In this document: positions 48,474 to 57,332 of the stretch, one piece after another | Numbering within the stretch: the first letter of the stretch is position 1 | How the letters are laid out: each line of letters opens with the position of its first letter | DNA from: Streptomyces sp. f51 | Lineage (GTDB): Bacteria; Actinomycetota; Actinomycetes; Streptomycetales; Streptomycetaceae | Direction of reading: 5' to 3' | Assembly: GCF_037940415.1 (NCBI RefSeq) | Contig: NZ_CP149798.1 | Location: 62,001 to 126,000, forward strand | DNA: 64,000 nucleotides | The notes under the pieces: generated by a model | What the model saw: only the letters and a program-made list of their open reading frames with translations | What the model was told of the DNA's origin: nothing | Database searches by the model: none | Made by a program: the position numbers and the translations under genes

Positions 48474-48834
48474 GGTGGTGCTCCTACGCTTCGTGGTCGG
48501 CTCGGCATGGAAATCCCCCGGCCCTATACGCACACGGCTCGCGTTGTGTTCAAACGTCTTCGGGATTCACAGTGACCCCGTACGGAGCAACTGGCCGAGA
48601 ACGCTTCGGCGGTCACCGGAGACCCCCTCGCGCCGCGCTCCCCGGCCACCGGTCGGCGCCCCACGCGCCCCCGCGGTTGCGCCGGGCGCCGACCGGTGGC
48701 CTGATGGGAGCACTGCACCACGGGTACGCCCTGACGTGGGCCCCGGTCGTGTCCCGGGCCGGTGGGACAGGGCAGGGTGCTCCGCCGCATCGACCGTGGG
48801 CACGGCCAGGGCAGCGGCGTGAGGCGGTGAACCG
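48474..48834. other. Divergent region with an 18-bp perfect inverted repeat
   Basis: This 361-base gap separates the DUF1996 gene (or its longer form to 48533) and the PAS-PP2C gene. GGCCACCGGTCGGCGCCC (48644-48661) and its exact reverse complement (48684-48701) surround a 22-base spacer. It would make a strong hairpin or cruciform in the leader of the phosphatase gene, or bind a regulator. Nothing else recognisable was found. Confidence 0.75.
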
Positions 48835-50064
48835 GTGACGGGAGCGGAGATCGACTTCGGCGCTGTCTTCCACGCCCTGCCCGGCATGGTCGCGCTGCTC
48901 ACCCCGGACATGGTCTTCCTCGACGCGAACGACGACTATCTGAGCAACTCCGGGCGTTCCCATGAGCAGTTGGTGGGCCGCTATCTCTTCGACGTCTTCC
49001 CCGACCGGCCGGGCGATCCCGCCTCCACCGGGATGCGGAACCTGGAGGCCTCCTTGCGCCGGGTGGTGGAGACCGGGCAGCGCGACGCCATGGCACTCCA
49101 GCGGTACGACGTGGAGTCCCTCGACCGGCCGGGTGTCTGGGAGGTGCGGTACTGGAGTCCGGTCAACGCGCCCGTGCTCCACCCGGACGGCACGGTGGCC
49201 CTGGTGGTCCACCGGGTGGAGGAGGTCACCGAGTTGATCCGGGCCCGTGGCGGTCTCGACCGGGACGACCGCAGCCCGGTGCTGGAGGCCGAGCTGTACA
49301 CGAGGGCCAGGGAACTCCAGGAGCTCAACGAACGGCTGCGCCGCGCCCACGCCCGCGAACGGGAGGTCGCCGTCGCCCTCCAGGACGCTCTGCTGCCCTC
49401 CCCGAACCAGCGCGGGCCGCACCACGCGGCCGTGCGCTACCGGCCGGCCACGAGCTCGCTGAACGTGTGCGGGGACTGGTACGACCTGGTGGCGCTGACC
49501 GGGGAGCGGATGGCGGTCGCGGTGGGCGACGTGGTGGGGCACGGGCTGTCCGCCGCCTGTGTCATGGGGCAGCTGCGCAGCGCCCTCAGCGCCGCGTCCC
49601 GTGCCGCGACGGGTCCCGCCCGGGCGCTGGAGGTGCTCGGACTGTACGCGCGCTCCGTGGAGGGAGCCGAGTCCACCACGGCGGTGACGGCCTGGATCGA
49701 CTGGAAGGCCAACACCATCACGTACAGCAGTGCCGGACATCCTCCGCCGGCGCTGCTGCGCGGCGACGGGAGCGTGGAGTTCCTGGACGGGGCGACGGAC
49801 CCGCCGCTGGGGGCCCGCCCGGAGCACGTGGAGCGCCCGGAGGCCGCGACGGGCTTCACCCCGGGCGACACGCTGGTCCTGTACACCGACGGACTGATCG
49901 AACGCCGCACCGAGGACATCGACGTGGGCCTCGGCCGCCTGGCCACCGCGCTGGCCCACCACCGGCTGGCCGAACCCGAGGCCCTCGCCGACGCGCTGCT
50001 GACGGACCTGCTCCCGCCCGGCGGCATGACCGACGACACGGCCCTGGTGATCCTCCCTCTGTGA
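48835..50064 (+). CDS. PAS-domain SpoIIE-type PP2C phosphatase
   Basis: A 409-residue soluble signalling protein. N-terminal PAS domain (about 5-125: FHALPGMVALLTPDMVFLDANDDYL), a coiled-coil linker (about 145-185, rich in E/L/R), and a PP2C domain (about 190-405) with VCGDWYDLV, VAVGDVVGHGLSAA, TYSSAGHPPPALL, LVLYTDGLIE and MTDDTALVIL. It probably controls an anti-sigma-factor antagonist in response to the PAS signal. GTG start. No partner anti-sigma gene is adjacent. Confidence 0.88.
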   Translation: MTGAEIDFGAVFHALPGMVALLTPDMVFLDANDDYLSNSGRSHEQLVGRYLFDVFPDRPGDPASTGMRNLEASLRRVVETGQRDAMALQRYDVESLDRPGVWEVRYWSPVNAPVLHPDGTVALVVHRVEEVTELIRARGGLDRDDRSPVLEAELYTRARELQELNERLRRAHAREREVAVALQDALLPSPNQRGPHHAAVRYRPATSSLNVCGDWYDLVALTGERMAVAVGDVVGHGLSAACVMGQLRSALSAASRAATGPARALEVLGLYARSVEGAESTTAVTAWIDWKANTITYSSAGHPPPALLRGDGSVEFLDGATDPPLGARPEHVERPEAATGFTPGDTLVLYTDGLIERRTEDIDVGLGRLATALAHHRLAEPEALADALLTDLLPPGGMTDDTALVILPL

Positions 50065-50081
50065 ACCCGCCCGGCCGCGAC

Positions 50082-50180
50082 GTCCGGTGGTGGCGGGCGC
50101 GGTGGTGGCGGGCGAACCGCGAAAGACGCACGGCGGACGGCAGGCGGCAGGCGGCAGGCGGCAGGCGCAGGCGGCAGGCA
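50082..50180. repeat. Short tandem repeats between convergent genes
   Basis: Two adjacent copies of GGTGGTGGCGGGCG (about 50086-50114) are followed by a microsatellite-like run of GGCAGGC units (about 50139-50180, six copies, one with a 1-base loss). They fill most of the gap between convergent stop codons. Confidence 0.88.
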
Positions 50181-50199
50181 TCGGACGGCACGGACGGCG

Positions 50200-50892
50200 T
50201 CACACGATGCAGCTCGCCGGGGTGAGGCGGTGGGCGCGGACGACCGCGAGCACGCATCCGGCGATCAGGACCGCGACCAGGGTGGCCGAACCGCGCAGCG
50301 GCCCCTCCGTCACCGGGCCCCCGGCCAGGGCACGGGGCGGTATGCGGCCCTGCGGGTCATAGACGACGGCGAGCACGTCCCCCGGCCTGGTGGTCCGCCC
50401 GCATCCCCGCCGGATGCGGACCTTGAACGGTGCCCCGTCAGGGCGCACGACCGAGCACCGGTAGCCGGGGCGGTTCGCGCCCTCCTGCCCGCCGCCCTCG
50501 ACGGACGTGACGACCATGGGTGCCACCCGCTCCCCGTCCGCGGGCACCACGTCCGCCGCCGCCCGCGGGACCTGGAGGGCGAGGCACACACCGAGGGCCG
50601 CGACGACGCCGACCAGCGCCCTCCCCGCCCGCAGGCGGACCAGGTGCAGGACGAGGACCCCGGCGCACACGAGCCCCGCCTCGCCGCTTTCGAGTACGGG
50701 GATTCCGGTGCGGTCGCCGACGACCCCCGCGCCCACGATCGACCCGGCCCCGAACACCCCGGTGAGGATCCCCTCCCCCACCAGCCTCCGGGGCGGCCAC
50801 CCGGCGAACTCGGCGGGCCCCCACACCGTGCTGCGCACGTACTCCGTCAGGTCCGGCTCCTGGACGGACGGAGGACGATCCCACCGGCGCAT
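50200..50892 (-). CDS. Hypothetical membrane protein
   Basis: A 230-residue protein. A polar N-terminus (PPSVQEPDLTEYVRSTVWGP) precedes about three helices (about 45-62, 72-88, 95-112), then an extracellular-looking region with two cysteines (YRCSVV, RRGCGRT) and a C-terminal helix (about 205-225). The middle resembles a small beta-rich domain (VLAVVYDPQGRIPPR). ATG at 50922 is an alternative start. Function unknown. Confidence 0.7.
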   Translation of the reverse strand: MRRWDRPPSVQEPDLTEYVRSTVWGPAEFAGWPPRRLVGEGILTGVFGAGSIVGAGVVGDRTGIPVLESGEAGLVCAGVLVLHLVRLRAGRALVGVVAALGVCLALQVPRAAADVVPADGERVAPMVVTSVEGGGQEGANRPGYRCSVVRPDGAPFKVRIRRGCGRTTRPGDVLAVVYDPQGRIPPRALAGGPVTEGPLRGSATLVAVLIAGCVLAVVRAHRLTPASCIV

Positions 50893-51110
50893 AGCTGTAC
50901 CACCCCCAGCAACGTTCGTCATCTGACAGCGGCTCGTATCCTGCCGCCCGGGTGCCTGCCGCGGCCCTGCCTCCGCCCGGAACAGATGCCGTGGACAACG
51001 TTGCCGGAAGTCGGCAGCGAAGCACCCCTGCGAGCGTCAGGACGATCCGCACGGACAAGTGACGGAGCATCACATGCATGGCTGGACAGACGAGTTGACT
51101 CGGTCGGTTC

Positions 51111-52064
51111 TCAGCTGCGGGGCTCGGCCGCCGAGGATCTCGCCAGCAGGACGCGTCCGCTGAGGCCGGTCAGGAGGAGCCCGGCCACCATGGCGACGAG
51201 ACAGAGGGCCGGGCCCGAGGACCAGTCGACGGCCGGGGCGCGGCAGACCAGGACGACGGTCAGGGCGACGGCGGTGCCCGGCAGCGCGATCAGGGCCGGG
51301 CCGGTGCGGCCCAGGTCGTCCTCGGCGAGCGCGCCGAGGACACCGACGCCGAGAGCCAGTGCCCACACCCCGAGCGCCCTCGCGTCGAGGCGGTCGACGC
51401 TCCACGGCACGAAGCCGGCCCAGAACGCGGGCCGGACCAGCAGCCCCGTACCCATCCCGAGCCATGCCGAACCGAGCACGGCCAGCGCCGGCTTCGACCA
51501 GCCGGGCAGCGGCGCGCCGTTCGGGCCGACCGGCCGGCCGGGGGCGAGGTACTGCCAGGCCAGCGCGATCAGGGCGCACACGCACAGCGTGCCGAGCACG
51601 AGGAGCCAGCCGAGGCTGAACAGGACCGGGACGATGGAACCGCCCCGGGCCACGTACAGCTGCCCGGCGTCCAGCAGGCTCACGGTGAACAGCCCGATCA
51701 GCACCACGGCCAGCGGGTGGACGAGCGAGCGGGCCTCGTGCCAGGCGCGGGCCCGGTTCACGGCGAACAGGCCGGGCGCGGTGCCGAGCATGGCCGCGCC
51801 GATCAGCCCCGGGGTCAGCGACTCGGGGGACCGCCAGGCGCCGAAGGGGTGTCCGGTCAGGGCCACGGCCGCGAGTAGCCCGCCGACGAGGACGCTGACG
51901 ACGGCCACCGCGGTGGCCAGCATCGCCACTCCCGCGGTCAACGGCCGCCCGCCCGCCGCGAGAGGCGCAAGCACGCCGCCCGGAGACTGTCCGGGGCGCT
52001 CCGGGGAACCGCCGGACGGGTTCGGGTCGTTCGGGTCGGATGCTGATGCTGATGCGTCGGGCAT
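51111..52064 (-). CDS. Hypothetical polytopic membrane protein
   Basis: A 317-residue protein with a Ser/Pro-rich cytosolic N-terminus (about 1-40) and about eight hydrophobic helices. No known motif. It lies 97 bases downstream of the DUF2306 gene on the same strand and may be co-transcribed with it and the PadR-type gene. Confidence 0.7.
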   Translation of the reverse strand: MPDASASASDPNDPNPSGGSPERPGQSPGGVLAPLAAGGRPLTAGVAMLATAVAVVSVLVGGLLAAVALTGHPFGAWRSPESLTPGLIGAAMLGTAPGLFAVNRARAWHEARSLVHPLAVVLIGLFTVSLLDAGQLYVARGGSIVPVLFSLGWLLVLGTLCVCALIALAWQYLAPGRPVGPNGAPLPGWSKPALAVLGSAWLGMGTGLLVRPAFWAGFVPWSVDRLDARALGVWALALGVGVLGALAEDDLGRTGPALIALPGTAVALTVVLVCRAPAVDWSSGPALCLVAMVAGLLLTGLSGRVLLARSSAAEPRS

Positions 52065-52160
52065 GGTGATTCCGTTTCCGGGCGAGGGGCACGACGGGAT
52101 GAACGGGAGTGCCGAGGGACAGCGGGGGCCACGAACGGGCGGCCGGGGCGGGCCGGGCGG

Positions 52161-53336
52161 CTACGCGACCGGTGCCGAGAGACGGGTGCCCGAACCGGGG
52201 GCGGGCGCGGCCCTCTTGAGAACCTCCCGGGCGTACATGACGCGCATGCTCACCGCCAGGGTCGCCATGAACGCCGTCACACCGCAGCCGATCGCCGCGC
52301 CCGCGGCCAGCGCCGTGAGTCCGTCGAGTCCCAGCGACCGCTCGAAGAGCGGGGCCGCCCCGACCGACAGCACCGGCGCCAGACACAGGGCCACCCAGTG
52401 GAGCCGCCACTCCTCACGCGCCCAGAGGCGTCCCTCCCGGCCGGCCCGTCGCGCCCGCAGGGCCATCACCGCGTACGAGACGGCGTACGGCAGGAGGTAG
52501 GCGAGCAGAAGTCGTCGCCCCTGCGCGCCGTGATGCAGCGAGGCTCGGGCGATCCAGGCCAGCGCGGCCACCCCCGCCAGGTGCGCGAGGGCCAGGACGG
52601 GCACGGGCGCCCAGCTTCCGGACACCCCGGCGACCTTCTCGCGCCGGTCGAGGGAACGCGAGGCGATCAGCGCGCCGAACGCGACGACGGAGCCCAGGTG
52701 CATGGTGGCCAGCTGGTTGATCTCGGCCATGGAGAGCCCGGGCAGGAGCATCGGCAGGCCGCCCCACTCGAACCGGAGCAGCGGAGCGGTCATCAGAAAG
52801 GCGTAGCACAGCAGCATCCAGCGCTGGTGCAGATCGGGGAACCCGCCGACGGCGGCGAGCACGCCGAAGGTCACGCTCATCACGGTGCCCACCAGGATGG
52901 TCGCGAGCACGATCCAGAAGGCGGCGCCGCTGAAGGCGTCCTCGGGTGCCGTGCGCGCCAGATACAGTCCGGCGCCCGCCATCGAGGCGTACACCGTGAC
53001 CGCGAAGACCACGCCGAGGGCCCGGTGCAGGCGTACGCGACGCCGTACGGCGGTGAGCACCTGGGCGGGGCCGAGCAGCATCAGCACACCGCCGAGCACC
53101 GAGTGCACGATCATCGGCACGAGGCTGTGGCGGTACGGCCCGATCCGGGTGGCGAGCGCGTCGGCCACGTAACGCGGCGAGACCACGTGCGCCAGGATCC
53201 ACTCGCCGTACGCCGGAGCGCCTGGGCGCGCGTACGGCCACAGCTCGGTCATCGCGATCGGCGCGTAGCCCACACACACGGCCGTCAGGGCGATGACGGC
53301 GAGGCGGCGCCAGGTGGTGCCCGTCGGACGACGCAC
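52161..53336 (-). CDS. DUF2306 membrane protein
   Basis: A 391-residue protein with about eleven membrane segments. RYVADALATRIGPYRHSLVPMIVHSVLGGVLMLLGPAQ, LHRALGVVF and DLHQRWMLLCYAFLMTAPLLR match the DUF2306 family, whose histidines may bind haem-like cofactors. GTG start with AGGGAG. It is immediately downstream of a PadR-family gene and a strong palindrome, so is likely repressed by that protein. Function unknown. Confidence 0.8.
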   Translation of the reverse strand: MRRPTGTTWRRLAVIALTAVCVGYAPIAMTELWPYARPGAPAYGEWILAHVVSPRYVADALATRIGPYRHSLVPMIVHSVLGGVLMLLGPAQVLTAVRRRVRLHRALGVVFAVTVYASMAGAGLYLARTAPEDAFSGAAFWIVLATILVGTVMSVTFGVLAAVGGFPDLHQRWMLLCYAFLMTAPLLRFEWGGLPMLLPGLSMAEINQLATMHLGSVVAFGALIASRSLDRREKVAGVSGSWAPVPVLALAHLAGVAALAWIARASLHHGAQGRRLLLAYLLPYAVSYAVMALRARRAGREGRLWAREEWRLHWVALCLAPVLSVGAAPLFERSLGLDGLTALAAGAAIGCGVTAFMATLAVSMRVMYAREVLKRAAPAPGSGTRLSAPVA

Positions 53337-53370
53337 GACGACTCCCTGCTCGTGGCCGCGACCCGGCCAT

Positions 53371-53393
53371 CGATAGTCTCGTTTGGACTATCG
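53371..53393. promoter_or_regulatory. Probable PadR operator upstream of the DUF2306 gene
   Basis: CGATAGTC (53371-53378) and GACTATCG (53386-53393) form a perfect 8-bp inverted repeat with a 7-base spacer. Overlapping it, TCTCG and CGAGA make a second one. It lies between padR-type stop and DUF2306 start, 35 bases from the latter, in the least GC-rich part of the area. The ATAGT/ACTAT-type arms fit PadR-family sites. Confidence 0.65.
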
Positions 53394-53420
53394 AGACGGT
53401 AGAGCCGTCCACGGCCGGGG

Positions 53421-53951
53421 TCAACGGTCTGTCGTGTCCTCGTCCCTGCGCTGCACCCATCCCCAGAAGTCGATCATCATGCGCTCGTACCGGATGCCGA
53501 ACTCCAGGGCGTCCCGCTGCCCGCGCGTCAGCAACTCACCGACACTCTCCGCGAGTTCCTCGTACTCGCCCAGGGTCCTGCGGTGCTCGTCGAGCTGTAC
53601 GGGACCGAGCACCTCGGGCCGGCCGCCGAACCACAGCTTGAGGATGCCGCGCTCGCGGGCCTCCACCGGCACGAACGCGGAGTCGTCGAGCCAGCCCCGC
53701 AGGGCCGCCCTGCCCTCGTCCGTCAGCGTCAGCACCCTGCGGTTGCGGCCGCTCTCCTGCCGTACCTGCGACAGCATCCCGGCGTCGAGGAGACGGTCGC
53801 ACTGCGCGTACACCTGCGCGTGGGGGACGGACCAGAAGGGCGCGACCGTCCGCGCCGCCTCCCCCTTGACGTCGTACGCGCTGGCCTCGCCCAGCTTGTC
53901 GATGATGCCGAGGACGAGATACGAGGGGGTGGTCAACCGAGCGTCAGCCAT
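53421..53951 (-). CDS. PadR-family regulator
   Basis: A 176-residue winged-helix regulator: LTTPSYLVLGIIDKLGEASAYDVKGEA, VPHAQVYAQCDRLLDAGML and QESGRNRRVLTLTDEGR form the PadR DNA-binding domain. The C-terminal half is a helical PadR_C2 (Vir-like) dimerisation domain. Start ATG at 53951. Its gene precedes the DUF2306 gene on the same strand with the probable operator between them. Confidence 0.88.
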   Translation of the reverse strand: MADARLTTPSYLVLGIIDKLGEASAYDVKGEAARTVAPFWSVPHAQVYAQCDRLLDAGMLSQVRQESGRNRRVLTLTDEGRAALRGWLDDSAFVPVEARERGILKLWFGGRPEVLGPVQLDEHRRTLGEYEELAESVGELLTRGQRDALEFGIRYERMMIDFWGWVQRRDEDTTDR

Positions 53952-54142
53952 GGGCCGACCGTATCGCCACGCGATCACCGCACGGCAGGCACCGTCCGGC
54001 ACCGGTGACGCGGCCCGCGGCGCGGCGGGCGGCCGCGTCCGACGCGAAGAAGATCCGGGTGCCCGGCACAATGCGGGGTAGACGGGCGATCACGCAACCG
54101 ACCGCACCTCAGCCCCTCGGCCCGGCCGCACTAGGAGTTCCT

Positions 54143-54457
54143 GTGACCACCTACGTCATCACCGTTCCCGGGACGTTCGTCCACGGCGTCTCGGACGCCT
54201 CCCGTGCCGACGTGGAACGCAGGCTTCGCCCCCAGGACCCGCAGAACACGGACCTGGGCGAGAGCGAGGAGCTGAGCCTGCTGACCGTCGACGACAACCG
54301 GTTCTCCGTCCGGCTCGAGGTCGAGGCGACGGACCGGAGGAGCGCCGAGGCCGAGGCCGTGCGGCTGGTCTCCGGCGCGCTCCGGGACAGCGGCCTGTCC
54401 GCGGACGACGCCCCGCTGGGGCCCGCCTCCGTCACGGGGATCGACAGCGAGTTCTGA
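54143..54457 (+). CDS. Hypothetical small protein
   Basis: A 104-residue protein starting VTTYVITVPGTFVHGVSDASRADVERRLRP, ferredoxin-like alternating strands and helices, and an Ala/Glu-rich helix (RSAEAEAVRLVSGALRDSG). GTG start with AGGAG seven bases upstream. Single gene, convergent with the C40 peptidase gene. No known domain. Confidence 0.7.
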   Translation: MTTYVITVPGTFVHGVSDASRADVERRLRPQDPQNTDLGESEELSLLTVDDNRFSVRLEVEATDRRSAEAEAVRLVSGALRDSGLSADDAPLGPASVTGIDSEF

Positions 54458-54467
54458 CGGCGGGCCG

Positions 54468-54490
54468 CCGCCCCGGCTCGGCCGGGGCGG
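54468..54490. terminator. Bidirectional terminator
   Basis: A perfect 10-bp stem (CCGCCCCGGC at 54468-54477, GCCGGGGCGG at 54481-54490) with a TCG loop lies between two convergent stop codons. Confidence 0.75.
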
Positions 54491-54492
54491 TG

Positions 54493-56439
54493 TCAGACCG
54501 GCCGGACGACGCTGTGGACGGCCGCCTGCCCTGCGTACGCCACCGACTCCTCGGAGATCCTCGCCCCGGGACTCGGCGCGTGGACCATCATGCCGTCGCC
54601 GACGTACAGACCGACGTGGCTCACATTGGCGTGGAAGAAGACCAGGTCACCGGGCTGCATCTCGGTGAGGGCGACGGCGGGACCGGCCTGCGCCTGGTCC
54701 TGCGTGGCGCGGGGGAGCATGACCCCGGCGCTCTTCCAGGCCGCCTGGGTGAGTCCCGAGGGGTCGTACGACCCGGGTCCCGACGCTCCCCACACGCACG
54801 GCCTGCCGACCTGCGCGCGGGCGAAGGCGACCGCCTCCGCGGCCCTGCTGTCGTGTCCGACGACCGGCGGGGCGGCGGGGGCGACGAGGCTGTCGATGTT
54901 GAACCCCGGGTTCGTGCCACCGGAGGGAGCGGCGGGCCACGCCTGCTGCTCGCCGGTCGGCCGCAGCGCCTGACGCCAGGCGTCGTCGGCGGGCGGCGCC
55001 ACCGGCTCGCTCATCGGAGGCATGGGAGCCGACTGGTACGCGGGGGCGGGCGGCGCGGACTCGAAAACGGGGGCCTGCGGCGCGGGCGCGCTCGTCGGAG
55101 GCATCGGAGCCGGCTGATACGCGGGGGCGGGCGGCGCGGGTGCGTAGACGGGCGGCTGGGGCGCCGGTTCGCTCACCGGAGGCATGGGGGCGGACCGGTA
55201 GGCGGCGGCCGGGGAGACGGGCTCGTACACGGGCGGCCGGGGCGCCGGCTCGCTCACCGGGGGCTCCGGAGGCGGCCGGTACCCGCTGGGACGGGCCGGC
55301 GTCTCGTACGACAGCGGCAGGAGCACCGACCTGTACTCGGAGTCCGGGGGCGTCGGCTCGTACGAGAGGGGCAGGAGCACCGATCTGGACTCGGCGGCCG
55401 CGGGCGCGGGCTCGTACACGCGGGGCATGGAGCCGGTCTGCTGCACCTGGGGCATCGGGCCCGTCTCGTACGCAAGCGGTATCGAACCGGTTTCCTGCAC
55501 CCGGGGCATCGAGCCCGTGTCGTACGCGTGGGGCATCGAGCCCGTGTCGAAGGGCTGCGGTGCGGGCGCGGCCTGGAACGGGGTGGACTGGGGCAGCTGC
55601 TCGAACGCGGCGGTCCGGGGCGCCTGTTCGTACGCGACGGACTGCGGCGCGGGCTGGAACGCGGGGGCCGGAGCGATCGACTGGTACGCGGCTGTCTGCG
55701 GGACCGGGGGGAGGGACGGGAACAGGGGTTGCTCCACCGGCCTGTACTCGATCGCCGGAGCCTGCGGCTGAGGCGGGACGGGCAGGCTCTGCCGGGCAGC
55801 GTGCCGGGCCATCAGCTCCTGCGCGGCGGCGAGCTTGCGCCGGGCGGACTGCTTCCTGCCGTGCAGGGACGCCTTCTGCGAGGCGGGGGCAGGGGCGGCT
55901 CCCGCCGGGAGCGCCGCACGGACCGCCACGCCGGCTCCCGTGGCCGCCTGGGCGCCACCGGTCTCGGCCACCGGACCGGCGGTCAGCTCCAGGACGGGGC
56001 GCGCCGACGGTTCCGCGGACGGGCCCGCGGTCAGCTCAAGCACCGGGGCCGCCGTCAACTCGGCTACGGGCCGCACGATCTGCTCCAGCTCGTACACCGT
56101 CGGAAGGTCGGACGAGGACCCCCTGGAACCTCGCGCACCCTCCTTCGGGCGGGCGCCCGCGCCGCTTCGGTCGGGCAGCCGGTCGGCCGGAAGGACGGCC
56201 GGAGCCGAGGGTCCGAACTTGGAGCGCGCCCCGTCGAAGTACCGCCGCATCAGGTCTTCCTGGGCGGGCTCGGAACCGCCGCCCCCCTGGCCGGAGCCTC
56301 GCCTGCCCGGCCTGCGGGTGGAGTTCGCCAGGGCGCGGGTCCCGTTGAAGTTACCGGTGGCCATCTCCGCCTGGTCGTAGAGGGACGAGAGCCGTCGGGC
56401 GACTTCTTCGCTGCTGGGCGGGGTGCTTTCCGGCGCCAT
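54493..56439 (-). CDS. NlpC/P60 (C40)-like protein with catalytic Cys position replaced by Pro
   Basis: A 648-residue protein: helical N-terminus (EEVARRLSSLYDQAEMATGNFNGTRALA), a very long Pro/Ala-rich low-complexity middle (about 120-500) with two repeat types (TGSMP about every 11-12 residues; VYEPAPP-PAY-type units), and a C-terminal NlpC/P60 domain (about 530-645). In the family the nucleophile is in YDCSGL, here YDPSGL (P560). The histidines H608 (SHVGLYVG) and H620 remain. A cysteine at 548 (PCVWG, usually Y) is close by but not at the right place. There is no signal peptide. ATG with AAGGAG. It is probably an inactive scaffold or a peptidase with an altered active site. Confidence 0.8.
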   Translation of the reverse strand: MAPESTPPSSEEVARRLSSLYDQAEMATGNFNGTRALANSTRRPGRRGSGQGGGGSEPAQEDLMRRYFDGARSKFGPSAPAVLPADRLPDRSGAGARPKEGARGSRGSSSDLPTVYELEQIVRPVAELTAAPVLELTAGPSAEPSARPVLELTAGPVAETGGAQAATGAGVAVRAALPAGAAPAPASQKASLHGRKQSARRKLAAAQELMARHAARQSLPVPPQPQAPAIEYRPVEQPLFPSLPPVPQTAAYQSIAPAPAFQPAPQSVAYEQAPRTAAFEQLPQSTPFQAAPAPQPFDTGSMPHAYDTGSMPRVQETGSIPLAYETGPMPQVQQTGSMPRVYEPAPAAAESRSVLLPLSYEPTPPDSEYRSVLLPLSYETPARPSGYRPPPEPPVSEPAPRPPVYEPVSPAAAYRSAPMPPVSEPAPQPPVYAPAPPAPAYQPAPMPPTSAPAPQAPVFESAPPAPAYQSAPMPPMSEPVAPPADDAWRQALRPTGEQQAWPAAPSGGTNPGFNIDSLVAPAAPPVVGHDSRAAEAVAFARAQVGRPCVWGASGPGSYDPSGLTQAAWKSAGVMLPRATQDQAQAGPAVALTEMQPGDLVFFHANVSHVGLYVGDGMMVHAPSPGARISEESVAYAGQAAVHSVVRPV

Positions 56440-57107
56440 GGAGTGGTACTCCTTCCGTCGTCCGCCTACCGGGTTAGCTGTCGGGTTCGGGCGGACGATT
56501 CCGGAAGGTATGCCCTACGGCCCCTGCCCCGAAAGGCGGTTGGCCGATTCACCCCAGGTTCGGTGGGTCCCCGGCTCCAGCCGCCACGAGGGCGGACAGG
56601 ACTCGGCGGAGGCCGCGCCGCCCGGCGAACTTCGCCGGAGGGAGTCGGGCGACCTGGTCGCCAACTTAGCCATGTTGTGCACCGGATGTGAAGATCCACG
56701 CCCCAGATGTCCGATACGTTTTCGTGACCTTCGTCGCACCACCCCGCAGTGCGACGGTGAGGACACACGCCGTGCTCGAAAAGGCGACTGAGCACGGCCG
56801 TTGAGGCGATCGGCCCCGGCTCCCGCCCGGCCGGGCGACTCGGCCGAGTCCGCCCGCGTGGGGATCCGCTCGAACCGAGCGGCCGGATCACGCGGCCCCG
56901 GAAGGGCCGGTCACACGCTCGGTCGTCTCGCCTGTGTCGAAAGTGTGCACAGAACTGGCGCTCCCCGGCACACCGTTCGACATCGGCGGAGCCGATCGGT
57001 CGGACCTTGACCGGTTCTGGCCGAACTGGCCGGACGACTGCTGCGGTCATCTGCCGGCCGTACCGTCGAAGCACGTCAGACCACGAGAGCGAGTCGAGGA
57101 TCCCCAC
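56440..57107. other. Long gene-poor region
   Basis: A 668-base gap upstream of the C40-like gene. It contains an imperfect inverted repeat (CCTTCC-GTCGTCCGCC near 56453 with GGCGGACGATTCCGGAAGG ending near 56514) in the leader/promoter of the C40-like gene, and a hairpin CCGCTCG-AAC-CGAGCGG at 56866-56882. Short frames cross it but have poor codon bias. It presumably holds divergent promoters. Confidence 0.5.
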
Positions 57108-57332
57108 GTGCACGATGCGCCGATCTACGCCCAACTGATCTCCGAACGCGGCGACATACCGACCCTCGTACGGAGCGAGGCCCGTCGGCTGCAACGCGAC
57201 TTCGAGTGGATCCTGAGCTGGGATCCGTCGACGGGCGCGCCTCTCCCCTCGTCCGCGGGCCGGCCCGCGTCCGGCGGCCGCCGGACGCTGTCCCCCACCC
57301 CGAACCCCGACGACCGGCTGGACGCGCCCTAG
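57108..57332 (+). CDS. Small hypothetical protein
   Basis: A 74-residue protein beginning VHDAPIYAQLISERGDIPTLVRSEARRLQRDFEWIL, an amphipathic helical N-terminal half, and a disordered basic/Pro-rich tail. GTG start with GAGGA eight bases upstream. Its TAG stop overlaps, in a shared CTAG, the stop of the convergent hydrolase gene. Small proteins with this kind of N-terminus are common in Streptomyces; function unknown. Confidence 0.6.
   Translation: MHDAPIYAQLISERGDIPTLVRSEARRLQRDFEWILSWDPSTGAPLPSSAGRPASGGRRTLSPTPNPDDRLDAP

Noticed and set aside
56661-56791. Short cysteine-containing frame in the gap upstream of the C40-like gene
   Set aside because: It has no ribosome site and poor codon bias, and it sits in probable promoter sequence.
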